DNA of 64,000 nucleotides from Deinococcus metallilatus (GTDB lineage: Bacteria; Deinococcota; Deinococci; Deinococcales; Deinococcaceae). Below the pieces are notes generated by a model. It had not been told where the DNA came from, searched no databases, and worked only from the letters and a program-made list of their open reading frames with translations. Shown here in pieces: positions 41,322-49,923 of the stretch (position 1 is the first letter of the stretch; every line of letters starts with the position of its first letter). The position numbers were made by a program, and so were the translations under genes. The DNA lies in NCBI RefSeq assembly GCF_004758605.1, contig NZ_CP038510.1, positions 612,001 through 676,000 on the forward strand. Reading direction: 5' to 3'.

Positions 41322-41771
41322 TTACCGCACGAACACGAACAGCTCGAAGGTCTGCGGGTTGGGGGGCAGGGCTTCGAACGGGCGGCTGTAGGTCAGCGAC
41401 AGCGGAAACTGGCCGGGCGCGGCGGCGCGGTAGCGCAAGACCACCGCGCCGCCCGCCCCCAGGCCGGTCGAGGACGGCCTGAAGCCCGCAGCACCGAGCT
41501 GCTCCAGCCCCGGCCCCAGCGGCAGGCTCAGCGACCAGGAATAGCCCGTGCTGGGGTTGCCGGGCAGGCTCAGTTCCAGCGTGTCGCCCACCCGCAGATC
41601 CACGATGCTGCCGTCGGCCTCCTGGTCCAGCCGGATGGTCTTGGGCACGAAGCGGCTGGGCGCGGGCTGGACACTGGCCGGAGAGGCCGTACCGCCCGAG
41701 GTCGCCGCCGGGGCACAGGCCCCCAGCAGCAGGAGCAGGCCGAGAACGGTGGGGGCCAGAAGAAGCTTCAT
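41322..41771 (-). CDS. Chagasin-like (I42) protease-inhibitor lipoprotein
   Basis: The 149-residue precursor has lipobox LGAC (Cys19). The mature domain has the chagasin loops that plug papain-type cysteine proteases: NPSTGYSW at 72-79 (motif NPTTGYxW), GAGGAVVLRYRA (GxxG) and a C-terminal RPFE. The predicted role is inhibition of foreign or own cysteine proteases at the cell surface. A lysozyme-inhibitor-like lipoprotein is encoded nearby on the same strand. The ATG at 41771 has AGGAG upstream. Confidence 0.82.
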   Translation of the reverse strand: MKLLLAPTVLGLLLLLGACAPAATSGGTASPASVQPAPSRFVPKTIRLDQEADGSIVDLRVGDTLELSLPGNPSTGYSWSLSLPLGPGLEQLGAAGFRPSSTGLGAGGAVVLRYRAAAPGQFPLSLTYSRPFEALPPNPQTFELFVFVR

Positions 41772-41782
41772 GCGCACTCCTT

Positions 41783-42379
41783 TCAGTACCAGGCGACGTT
41801 CACGCCCACCTGCGTTAAGGAGAGACTGCGGTTCCCGGTCTGGTAGAACACCCGCCACAGGGGCAGCGTCCGGTCGATCCCGCCCGCCACCACCCCGCCG
41901 TCCGGGCAGCCGTAGTTGATCCGCAGCCCGGCCACCGGCGCCGTGGCTCCCGTCAGCAGGGTGCAGCGTTGCCCGTTCGCCAGTTCCAGCGCCCAGGGCA
42001 TGCTGCGGGCATAGTCGGGATCGGCGGCGAGCTTGGCGTTGGAGGGGAGCGCCTTGTTCACGGTGAGCAGGACGGCATTCGCGCTCCAGGGGTCACGCGA
42101 GCAGGCCAGCGGCGCCCGGTCGCCCAGGGAGGCGAAGCAGGGGTCGAGGATGGCGTTGCCCGCCGAGCAGCGGTAGGCGTCGGGCCGGGCGGAGGTGGCG
42201 ACGGAGGCGGCAAAGCACGAGCCGCTGGCCCGCCCGGTGACCGCCACGCCGATCAGCAGGCCTCCGCCCGGCTGAAAGGGCGTGTAGAGGCGAAGGGTGG
42301 TCGCCTGGGGCGTCCCCGTCTGGGCGAGGGCGGGCGGGGCGAGAGCGGTCAACAGCAGTCCGGTGAGGAAACGTCGCAT
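41783..42379 (-). CDS. Secreted six-cysteine protein, unknown function
   Basis: The 198-residue precursor has a signal peptide (MRRFLTGLLLTALAPPALAQ). The mature part contains six cysteines (GSCF, YRCS, DPCF, LACS, QRCT, YGCP), which could form three disulfides, and ends in an aromatic NVAWY. I do not recognise the family. It lies 11 bases upstream of the chagasin-like gene and 17 bases downstream of the MliC-like gene, so cotranscription with the two inhibitors is likely. Confidence 0.65.
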   Translation of the reverse strand: MRRFLTGLLLTALAPPALAQTGTPQATTLRLYTPFQPGGGLLIGVAVTGRASGSCFAASVATSARPDAYRCSAGNAILDPCFASLGDRAPLACSRDPWSANAVLLTVNKALPSNAKLAADPDYARSMPWALELANGQRCTLLTGATAPVAGLRINYGCPDGGVVAGGIDRTLPLWRVFYQTGNRSLSLTQVGVNVAWY

Positions 42380-42396
42380 GGGCTGTGGCCTTCCCG

Positions 42397-42840
42397 TTAC
42401 GAGGGGCGCGCGACGCAGTTGTTGGCGACGATGATGCTGTCCTGCGTCAGGCCGGGCTGGGTGAGGAAGCCCTGGTTGCCCTTGGTGACCCAGGTGTAGA
42501 ACCCGTTGCTGTAGCGGACGCCCGAGGCGGACTGGGCCTGGTTCAGGGTAGAGGTGGTGCCCTGCCACGTCACCTGCGCCACGTTCGCGCCGACATAACT
42601 CACCGTGACGCTCTGGCCTCCCTCGCAGGCGTAATTCACGGTGTTGACGGGAGGCTGCGGATTGGGGTTGGGAAAGGGGATGGGCTGAGGAAAGGGCACC
42701 GGCGTGATCCCGGCCGAGCTGTTGTCGGGCACCGGGATGACGGCCTGCCCCCCCGGCTGCATGACCGGCGCGCAGGCGCTCAGGGTGAGCAGGGCCAGGG
42801 GCAGGCCGAACCTGCTCTTCTCGCGGGTGACTCGGATCAT
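42397..42840 (-). CDS. MliC-like lysozyme-inhibitor lipoprotein
   Basis: The 147-residue precursor has a lipobox LSAC (Cys23) and a Pro-rich linker (PFPQPIPFPNPNPQPP). The C-terminal 80 residues show the MliC pattern: VNYACEGGQSVTVSYVG, the SASGVRYSNGFYTWVTKG loop (with the Ser-Gly and Lys that contact lysozyme in known inhibitors) and a late Cys (VANNC). It is probably held on the membrane by lipid and inhibits C-type lysozyme. A secreted paralogue lies at 13561-13872. Confidence 0.75.
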   Translation of the reverse strand: MIRVTREKSRFGLPLALLTLSACAPVMQPGGQAVIPVPDNSSAGITPVPFPQPIPFPNPNPQPPVNTVNYACEGGQSVTVSYVGANVAQVTWQGTTSTLNQAQSASGVRYSNGFYTWVTKGNQGFLTQPGLTQDSIIVANNCVARPS

Positions 42841-43015
42841 GGCGGCGCTCCTTTTCCGGACAGCTTCGGCATGAGAGGCGAAGGGCCGACGCCAGGACTA
42901 CGCGACCTTCATTCCTGGCCAGGTGAGGGAGAGGTGGGGCGGTTCCCCGTCTGGCAGAACACCTGCCCCCACGGCTGCCCCTGGCCGGTTCATCCCGGCT
43001 CCTCCCCCGGGAGCT

Positions 43016-43327
43016 TCAGGCCCAGCGGCCTGCCTGGCTCGACACGCTGACCTCGTAGTAGTCGCGGCTGGGCGGCGCCCCCAGCACCGGCTGGAAGCGG
43101 GCGATCTCTTCCTGAAACACCCCGCTGGCCTCGACCGCCCGCATGTCGGCCTCGCTCTCCCACAGCGTCAGCAGCAGGCCCCGGCCGGTGCTGAGGTCGG
43201 TCAGCAGCCGCGCGCCGCTGAAGCCCTTCTGCCGCTCCAGCAGGGGCAAGACCGCGTCGCGGTAGATGAGAACAGCGCCGCTCATCTTGCCGGGACGAAT
43301 CTGAACGGTCACGACCCGTGCGTGCAT
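43016..43327 (-). CDS. ABM-domain (quinol-monooxygenase-like) protein
   Basis: The 103-residue protein has the dimeric alpha-beta barrel pattern of antibiotic-biosynthesis-monooxygenase (ABM) domains: RVVTVQIRPGKMSGAVLIYR, GFSGARLLTD and LLLTLWESEADMRAVEASG. No catalytic residue is assigned. The ATG at 43327 starts the first strand; GGAGG precedes it. It lies upstream of the exported-inhibitor genes and is the only cytoplasmic-looking member. Confidence 0.72.
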   Translation of the reverse strand: MHARVVTVQIRPGKMSGAVLIYRDAVLPLLERQKGFSGARLLTDLSTGRGLLLTLWESEADMRAVEASGVFQEEIARFQPVLGAPPSRDYYEVSVSSQAGRWA

Positions 43328-43522
43328 CTCAACCTCCACCTGCCGGAAGGCCCGGCCCGGCCCCCTGAACGTCCCGACGAGCCGCCTTCCCCGCGCACCC
43401 TCTGTCCCTCCTTCCGGGCGAGTCCCCGCCCCGGCTTCAAGGGTGCAAAACGGAGCGTGACGCGCGCGTGATGCGGCGCGGCCAGGAAGAGGGCCCCACT
43501 TCACGAACCCCCCGGCGGCCGG

Positions 43523-44494
43523 TCAGAACAGCGCGAGGTTGAGCAGGTGCAGCGCCAGCCAGAGCACCGGGATAAACACCAGGAAGAAGTGGGAGATTCG
43601 CCCGCTGCGCGCCGCGATCCACTCGCGGCCCCGGCCCTTGCGGCTGTCCTCGACCAGCAGCCACACCGAGGAGATCAGGCCCAGGAACAGCGCGAAATAG
43701 TTGATCAGCGAGAAGCGGTCGGCAAAGGTGAGGTAGCCGACCGGCGGGATCGACGAGGTCATGTTGAGGTGAAACAAGACGACGGCGACGAGGGCGGCCC
43801 CCATCGCCGCCGTCCGGGCCTGGGCCTTGTCCGGCGCGTGGAGCAGCAGGGCGACGAACCCGCTCAGGGTGATGATCAGGCTCGGCAGCAGGGACCCCCG
43901 CAGCGCGGCCAGCAAGGCCCGCCGCACCGTGACGCTGAAAACGAAGTGCGAGAAGGTCTGGTCGAAAGTCGGGTAGTACCGCTCGCCCACCCGCGCGTGC
44001 CAGCCGGGCACCAGTTCCAGACCCGTCACGATCACGTCCTGCGCGATGCCGGAATGCGTCCGGTCGGGCAGGTAGACCAGGCGCTCGACCGGCAAGGCCT
44101 TGTGTTCGAGGGCGACGCTCAGGTCGTAGCGGTCGAAGGGGTAGCGGCGCAGGTCGAAGTTGCCCTGCAACGTGGCGTACACCCGGTAATCCTGGCGGGT
44201 GGGCAGGTCGAGCTGCTTGTCCAGCACTGTCGCGCGGCCGTTCATGAACTCGAAGTCGCCCGCGTCGCAGGGGCGGTCGCAGCGGAAACTCAGGTAGAAG
44301 TCGGCGGTGAAGGTGCCGTTCGCGGTGTCCAGCCGCCCCAGGCTGAGCAGGTACACGGCCACGGAAACGCGGATCGGCCCCGCGTTCGGGCGCGCCTGGG
44401 CTCCCGCCGCGCCGGTGCAGAGCGCCAGAACAGCGAGCAGCAGGACCCGGCGAAGGCCCGGCGTGACCCCGCAGCTTCGGGCGCGCGGCCTCAC
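43523..44494 (-). CDS. Pentameric ligand-gated ion channel (Cys-loop-like)
   Basis: The 323-residue protein has a signal peptide, a beta-rich extracellular domain and four C-terminal membrane helices, the plan of prokaryotic pLGICs such as GLIC and ELIC. NFDLRRYPFDRYDLSVALEH matches the conserved FPFD..xL.l segment, and ALVAVVLFHLNMTSSIPPVG with YLTFADRFSLINYF matches the M2 end, M2-M3 loop and M3. The channel would open on ligand binding and pass ions. Its GTG start overlaps the stop of the large regulator gene upstream (GTGA), so both are translated together. The ligand is unknown. Confidence 0.82.
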   Translation of the reverse strand: MRPRARSCGVTPGLRRVLLLAVLALCTGAAGAQARPNAGPIRVSVAVYLLSLGRLDTANGTFTADFYLSFRCDRPCDAGDFEFMNGRATVLDKQLDLPTRQDYRVYATLQGNFDLRRYPFDRYDLSVALEHKALPVERLVYLPDRTHSGIAQDVIVTGLELVPGWHARVGERYYPTFDQTFSHFVFSVTVRRALLAALRGSLLPSLIITLSGFVALLLHAPDKAQARTAAMGAALVAVVLFHLNMTSSIPPVGYLTFADRFSLINYFALFLGLISSVWLLVEDSRKGRGREWIAARSGRISHFFLVFIPVLWLALHLLNLALF

Positions 44495-47400
44495 CCGGCC
44501 GCTCCGTCCTGGCTCATCCCCGGCGCGGTGGGGAGGGCCAGGTCCAGCCCGGCGAGCGCCCGCGTCACGAGGGTCTCCAGGCCCGCCGGATCGCCGGGAG
44601 CCTCCACGAGTTCGCCCGGCACGAGCTGGCCCGCGAGGTTCTGCCCCAGCCGCCGGGCCAGCGCCCTCAGCCGGTGCTCGGCGGCAGGATGACGCTCCGC
44701 CGCGAGGAGCAGGGGGACCGCCTCGCGGACCTCGCCCCGCCGGAGCCGCCACTCCGCGAGGTAGACCAGGCCCACGAGCAGCCGCGGCGTCTCCCCGCTG
44801 ACCCAGGCGAGGCGGATGGACCGCCGCAGGTGGCCCCGCGCCTGCCGGTCGTCGCCTGCGGCCGCGCTCACCCGCCCGAGGAGGGCGAGGGCGCTGATCT
44901 CCATCGTCTGGTGGCCTTCCGCCTGCGCCAGGGCGAGGCCCTCCTCCGCCAGGCGGCGGGCTTCCGCCAGGTTCCCGCGCTCGTAGGCCACTTCGGCCAG
45001 GTTCTGGAGGAAGTCCGGCACACGCTGGTGGAGTCCGAGCTCCCGGGCGAGGGCCAGGCCGCGCGTGAGGACCCGCCCGGCGTCATCGAGGTGGCCCCGG
45101 CCCAGGGCGACGTAGCCCTGGAGGTCCAGGCCGAAGACCAGGCCGAGCCGCTGGCCGATCCCGGCGAAAAGGGCCACCGACCGCTCGACCTGCCGCTCGG
45201 CCCGGTCGTAGTCGCCCAGCCCCAGCGCGACGTTCGCCAGGTTGTAGCGGAGCGTGGCCTGGTCGGGCACCCGGCCGTGCCGCTCGGCGAGGACCAGCGC
45301 CTCCCCGAAATGCCGCTCGGCCTGGGAAAAGGCCCCGGTGCGCTCCTCGACGGCCCCCAGAACGCCGAGCCCCGTGATGGCCTCCTGACTGTCCGGCAGC
45401 ACGAGCGCCAGGCCCCGCTCGCCCAGGTACCGGGCCTCCTCGTAGCGCCCCAGGCGCATGGTGAACGAGGCCTGGGGAATCAGCACCTCGCCCAGCGCGG
45501 CGCCGTGTTCGGGCCCGGCCTCCTCCAGGGCGGCGGCGGCCTCCCCGTAGAGGGCTTCTCCCTCCTGGTAGCGGGCGCGCAGGCTGAAATAGGGCAGGCC
45601 TCCCACGGCGGCCCGCCGCCACTCCCGCCAGACCTGGCCTGTCCGGGCTTCCTCCACGCCCCAGTGCCAGGCGAGGCGGATATTCCCGAACTCCTCGTCG
45701 AGCGCCGCGAGGGCCGCCTGCCCCTGCGGCCCCCCGATCTCCCCTGACCGCTCGGCCAGCAGGGCGAGGTAGTACCGCCCGTGCCGCTCCCGCGCCGCCC
45801 GCTGTTCTCCGGGCTGCTCGGCCAGCTTCTCTCGGGCGTACTGGTGGAGCAGCGCGTGGCGGTCGTAGCGCCCCGAGTGGCTGCGGCGCAGCAGCGACTT
45901 GTCCACCAGCGCCGCCAGGACCGGCAGGGACGCGCCCGAAACCCGGCGCGCCGCCTCCAGCCGGAAGCCCCCCTGAAAGACCGACAGCGCGCGCAGCGCC
46001 GCTCCCTCGGCGGGGGTGAGCAGCCGCCAGGAGTGATCGAACACCGCCCGCAGGCTGGCGTGCCGCCCCGCCGCGTCGCTCCCGGCGGCGCTCAGGAAAT
46101 CGAGGTTCTCGCCGATCTCCCGGGCGATGTCCGCCAGGCCCAGGCACCGCACCCAGCCTGCCGCGAGTTCGAGCCCCAGGGGTGAACCCGCGACCAGCTG
46201 GCAGATGCCGAGCAGGGGGGGCCACTCCTCCTCGCCGGGCGCGAAGTCCGGGCGCACCTGCCGGGCCCGTTCGAGGAAGAGCCGCACGGCGTCGAAGTAT
46301 GCGTTGGGGGTCGGTCCGAGGCCCAGACTCTCGGGGTACTCCAGCCCCGCGAGGGGCAGCAGCCACTCGGCCTCGACCCCGAGCCGCCCCCGCGAGGTCA
46401 CCAGGAGGCGCAGGTTCGGGCAGCGCCGGATGAGGGCCTGAGGGACGCCTGCCGCCTCCAGCAGGTGTTCGAAGTTGTCGAGCACCAGCAGCACCTGCCG
46501 GTCACCGAGCCAGCGGACCAGCTGGTCCAGCGGATCGGCCTGTCCCTGGGGCGTCAGGCCCAGGCCCGCGGCCACCCGGGCGGTCAGCTGCGCCTCCGAG
46601 GTCAGCGGCGCGAGCGGCACGAAGAAGACCCCGTCCGGGAAGCGCGGCGCGAGCCCCCGGGCGGCCTCCAGGGCGAGCCGGGTCTTGCCGATGCCCCCCG
46701 GGCCGGTCAGGGTCAGCAACCGGCACCCCGGCTGGGCGAGCAGCCGGGCAATCTCGGCGAGTTCGAGGTCCCGGCCCACAAACGAGGTGGTGGGCCGGGG
46801 CAGCGGCCCGCTGGAGGGGCCGGGGCGGGGCGGAGTGGCCCCGGGTTCCGGCAGCGCGGCGGGGGCGCTCAGGGTCCGGCCCAACTGGGCGAGTTCGGCG
46901 GTGGGCTCCAGGCCCAGTTCCGCGCGCAGCCGCTCCACAAAGGCCTCATACGCCTGCCGGGCCCGCTCGCGTCCCCCGGCGCGCAGCAGCGCCCCCACCT
47001 GGGCTTGCAGCGCCGCCTCGTCGAACTCGTCCGCTTCCAGCAACTGGCCCAGCAGTTCGGTAGCCTCCAGGTGCGCGCCTCCTTCGGTCAGCTCCCCGGC
47101 GCGGCGCAGCACGGCGGTCCGCCACAGGCCGCGCAGCCGCTCGCGTTCGCACCCCAGCCAGCCCGCGAATTCGCCCGGCTCGTCGCCCTCCAGCCGGTCC
47201 ATCAGGGGACCGCCGTATCCGGCGAGCGCCTCGGCCCAGCGCCCAGTGCCCACCGCCTCCAGAAAGGCGGCCACATCGGTCTGTACCGGCCAGCGCAGCC
47301 GGTGCCGCTCGATTTCCAGGCCAGCCGCACACGTCAGCGCGCGGACCCGGACGAGGAGCTGGCGGAAATTGCCGCCCGCCACCTGCGGCGGACTGTCCGG

Positions 47401-47553
47401 CCAGAACAGAAAGGTGGGGTGATCGCGGTCCACCCAGTCGCCGCAGTAGGCGAGGTAGGCCAGCAGTTGATGGCGCTTGTCGGGAAGAAACGGGATGACG
47501 TGGGCCTCCTGTTCGGCCCACACGGCCCCCAGCAGGCGCAGGGAAGTGGTCAC
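44491..47553 (-). CDS. SARP-type BTAD/NB-ARC/TPR transcriptional regulator
   Basis: The 1020-residue protein has an N-terminal OmpR-like winged helix (LPDKRHQLLAYLAY to LEIERHRLRWPVQTDVAAF), a BTAD helical domain to about residue 250, and an NB-ARC ATPase with P-loop GPGGIGKTRL near 281 and Walker B QVLLVLDNFEHL near 357. Many TPR-like repeats (roughly 600-1000) follow. This is the AfsR/SARP large-regulator layout, integrating a signal through ATP hydrolysis. The GTG at 47553 is chosen as the start of the conserved domain; upstream in-frame sequence runs into a MITE-like repeat. It is coupled to the ion channel gene. Confidence 0.82.
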   Translation of the reverse strand: MTTSLRLLGAVWAEQEAHVIPFLPDKRHQLLAYLAYCGDWVDRDHPTFLFWPDSPPQVAGGNFRQLLVRVRALTCAAGLEIERHRLRWPVQTDVAAFLEAVGTGRWAEALAGYGGPLMDRLEGDEPGEFAGWLGCERERLRGLWRTAVLRRAGELTEGGAHLEATELLGQLLEADEFDEAALQAQVGALLRAGGRERARQAYEAFVERLRAELGLEPTAELAQLGRTLSAPAALPEPGATPPRPGPSSGPLPRPTTSFVGRDLELAEIARLLAQPGCRLLTLTGPGGIGKTRLALEAARGLAPRFPDGVFFVPLAPLTSEAQLTARVAAGLGLTPQGQADPLDQLVRWLGDRQVLLVLDNFEHLLEAAGVPQALIRRCPNLRLLVTSRGRLGVEAEWLLPLAGLEYPESLGLGPTPNAYFDAVRLFLERARQVRPDFAPGEEEWPPLLGICQLVAGSPLGLELAAGWVRCLGLADIAREIGENLDFLSAAGSDAAGRHASLRAVFDHSWRLLTPAEGAALRALSVFQGGFRLEAARRVSGASLPVLAALVDKSLLRRSHSGRYDRHALLHQYAREKLAEQPGEQRAARERHGRYYLALLAERSGEIGGPQGQAALAALDEEFGNIRLAWHWGVEEARTGQVWREWRRAAVGGLPYFSLRARYQEGEALYGEAAAALEEAGPEHGAALGEVLIPQASFTMRLGRYEEARYLGERGLALVLPDSQEAITGLGVLGAVEERTGAFSQAERHFGEALVLAERHGRVPDQATLRYNLANVALGLGDYDRAERQVERSVALFAGIGQRLGLVFGLDLQGYVALGRGHLDDAGRVLTRGLALARELGLHQRVPDFLQNLAEVAYERGNLAEARRLAEEGLALAQAEGHQTMEISALALLGRVSAAAGDDRQARGHLRRSIRLAWVSGETPRLLVGLVYLAEWRLRRGEVREAVPLLLAAERHPAAEHRLRALARRLGQNLAGQLVPGELVEAPGDPAGLETLVTRALAGLDLALPTAPGMSQDGAAG

Positions 47554-47692
47554 GGCGCGCCCCACCGGCGCGGCAACTTCCCACCGGAGCGGGGCAGGTT
47601 GTGGGCCAGCCAGAGAGCTCTCAAGCGACCACCCCTCGACAGACGACGCGACCGGGGCACGCTGGCACCCGCACGGAAGAGTTGGGATCAGT

Positions 47693-47822
47693 TTAGAGCA
47701 TTTGTCCGAATTACGGTGCTGGAGGAAAGGCACCTCCAACACCTCCATTCTCCCAAACGCTCTCTTTATTTCGCTCGCTCCGCTCGGTCAAAAAGAAGGA
47801 CTCTTTTTGACAAATGCTCTAA
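47693..47822. mobile_element. MITE/small-repeat-like element
   Basis: TTAGAGCATTTGTC at the left and its exact reverse complement at the right (47809-47822) bound a 130-base element without coding capacity. Inside the right end, TCAAAAAG and CTTTTTGA form a second 8-bp hairpin. Size and terminal inverted repeats fit a non-autonomous IS-derived element, similar in kind to the small repeats of deinococci. It lies between the regulator start and the ABC-type gene. Confidence 0.65.
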
Positions 47823-48080
47823 GCCCTTTCTGACCGCTCGACCCTCTTCCCCAAGGGGCCTTTCGTGAAGCGCGGGGTGGGTCCCTCCCCGGCGCGCGTC
47901 ACGGGCACGTCACGGGGGAGGTGGCAGATTCAGCCCGGGAAGGCTGGCCCTGGGTCCTCCCCGGCGGTGGGGCGGCCAGGGCAGTGCCAGGAAAGGGAGG
48001 CGCCTCGTGAGGGAGATCGGTCCTGTTGCGCCGGGCGGGGGCGGCGTTCCCTTCCGCCGGGCATCCACCCGGCCCGCGCC

Positions 48081-48989
48081 ATGACGGCCACCCTGGCGCG
48101 GACGATGGGGACGCTTTACCGCGCCTACCGGCCACGCATCCTGTTCACGTACGCCCTGACCCTGCTGGAAAACCTCTTCAACCTGCTGTATCCCTTCGCC
48201 ACCGGCCGCGCCATCGACGGGTTGCTGCGGGGATCGTTCCTGGGCCTCGCGCTCTTCGCGGGCATCTGGCTCGCGCACAGCGTCACCGGGGTGATCCGCC
48301 AGCGTTTCGACACCCGCACCTTCACCCGGATTTACGGGGAGGTGGCCGCCCGGGTCGTGCTGGGCCAGGCCCGCCAGGGGCGCCCCACCTCGCAGATCGT
48401 GGCGAGAAGCGCGCTGGCGCGGGAGTTCGTGGACTTCTTCGAGCGCGACGTGCCCGCCGTGATCGGGGCGCTGGTGGGCTTTGCCGGGTCGCTCGCGATG
48501 CTCCTGGGGTACGACCGGCTGACCGGGCTGGTCTGCCTGGCCCTGCTGCTGCCGGTGGGACTGGTGAGCCGCCGCTTTGCCCGCCGCGCGCTGGCGCTCC
48601 ACCGGGGCCTCAACGATGAACTCGAACGCGAGGTGGACGTGTTGGGCAGACCGGGCGGCGGGGCGGTGCGCGAGCACTACCGGCGGCTGGCCACCTGGCG
48701 CGTGCGCCTCTCCGACGTGGAGGCGACGGGCTGGGGCGTGCTGGAACTGTTCCTGATCGCCCTGGCGGGGTTCGTGATCGTGCGGGCGGTGCGGCTGCCG
48801 GGCGCGCAGCCGGGCACCATCTACGCGGTGATCGCCTACCTGTGGACCTACCTGGACAGCCTCGCGGGCGTGCCTGCCCTGGGGCAACAGCTCGCGCGGC
48901 TACGCGACATCGGGCAGAGGCTGCACGGTGCCGTGGAACAGCGAGACGCGGAACCTCCCCATCTCCCGGGACAACCCCCCGGACCTTGA
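48081..48989 (+). CDS. ABC-transporter six-TM-domain protein without ATPase
   Basis: The 302-residue protein has six hydrophobic helices of the ABC exporter type (TYALTLLENLFNLLYPFATG; LGLALFAGIWLAHSVTGVI; VIGALVGFAGSLAMLLGYD; GVLELFLIALAGFVIVRAV), ending shortly after the last. There is no Walker A, signature or Walker B, so it lacks a nucleotide-binding domain, and no ATPase gene is adjacent. This fits the stand-alone ABC_membrane_3-type family. Function is unknown. The gene is convergent to the inositol operon. Confidence 0.7.
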   Translation: MTATLARTMGTLYRAYRPRILFTYALTLLENLFNLLYPFATGRAIDGLLRGSFLGLALFAGIWLAHSVTGVIRQRFDTRTFTRIYGEVAARVVLGQARQGRPTSQIVARSALAREFVDFFERDVPAVIGALVGFAGSLAMLLGYDRLTGLVCLALLLPVGLVSRRFARRALALHRGLNDELEREVDVLGRPGGGAVREHYRRLATWRVRLSDVEATGWGVLELFLIALAGFVIVRAVRLPGAQPGTIYAVIAYLWTYLDSLAGVPALGQQLARLRDIGQRLHGAVEQRDAEPPHLPGQPPGP

Positions 48990-49092
48990 AAACACGCGGG
49001 CAACCGCCGTCTTCACCACCGGTCAGGACAGGGTGGAGCGCCTGATCTACAGCCAGCCGGGGTGTCTGGCATATACCGCCGTCTCCCCTGGC

Positions 49093-49923
49093 CTACCCCT
49101 CCAGACCCGGCGGGGGGAAAGGGAGCGGCATCGCCCGTCCCGCCCAGTCCTGCCGCATCCAGGCCCACTGCGCCTCGTCCACCGGCGGGAGGCGGCGCTG
49201 CTCGCCCTGGGCCTCCCCGGCCATGAAGTTGAGGTAGTACACGTTGCTGCCCGGCGCGGCGGCGACCGGGTGATAGCCCCGGCGCGAGAGGATCAGGTCG
49301 CCGTCGCGGGCGAGCAGCAGTTCGTCCTCGCCGTCTTCGGGGCTGTAGTTGCGGTGGACGGCCCAGCCCTGGGGCGGTGAAACGCGGTAGTGGTACGTTT
49401 CCTCGATGTACAAAGACCCCAGCCTCCCGTCGTGGCGGTGGGGCGGCCAGCCGCTCCAGTTCCCGCTGGGCGTGTAGACCTCGTAGAGCAGCAGGCGCTC
49501 GGCGGGCAGGTCCGGGCCGAGGATATGGCTGACCTGCCGGGTCGCGTTCGCCCCGCCGCGCAGCTCGACCCGCATCTCCTCCGGGCGGAACAGCCGCAGC
49601 GGCAATGCTCCACTGGCCGGAGCGCCTCCCCAGGCGAAGACGCCCTCACCACTCACGCGGTAGGCCACGCCGGGCGGCAGGTACAGGACGTGCGGCAACT
49701 CGCTGAACACGTCCCGGCGGGTGAGGTCGAAAGTCTGCCCGCCCGCCTCCACGCGCAGCCTGCCCTCCTGGGGCACCAGGGCCACCTCGTTTCCGCCCGT
49801 GTTCGCCTGGTGCGTCTGACCCGGCGTGAGGCGCACCACGCCGAAGGACAGGTACTCCCACCCGGCGCTTTCCGGCGTGACACCCACCTGCCCGCTCGCG
49901 TCGGGGCGGAGGTGGTTGGTCAC
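49093..49923 (-). CDS. iolB: 5-deoxy-glucuronate isomerase
   Basis: The 276-residue cupin-type enzyme isomerises 5-deoxy-D-glucuronate to 2-deoxy-5-keto-gluconate in myo-inositol breakdown. WPPHRHDGRLG and EETYHYR supply the metal ligands (His, His, Glu, His) of the KduI/IolB family, and GYHPVAAAPGSNVYYLNFMAG is a late family signature. It is the last gene of the iol operon and overlaps iolG by four bases. Confidence 0.93.
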   Translation of the reverse strand: MTNHLRPDASGQVGVTPESAGWEYLSFGVVRLTPGQTHQANTGGNEVALVPQEGRLRVEAGGQTFDLTRRDVFSELPHVLYLPPGVAYRVSGEGVFAWGGAPASGALPLRLFRPEEMRVELRGGANATRQVSHILGPDLPAERLLLYEVYTPSGNWSGWPPHRHDGRLGSLYIEETYHYRVSPPQGWAVHRNYSPEDGEDELLLARDGDLILSRRGYHPVAAAPGSNVYYLNFMAGEAQGEQRRLPPVDEAQWAWMRQDWAGRAMPLPFPPPGLEG

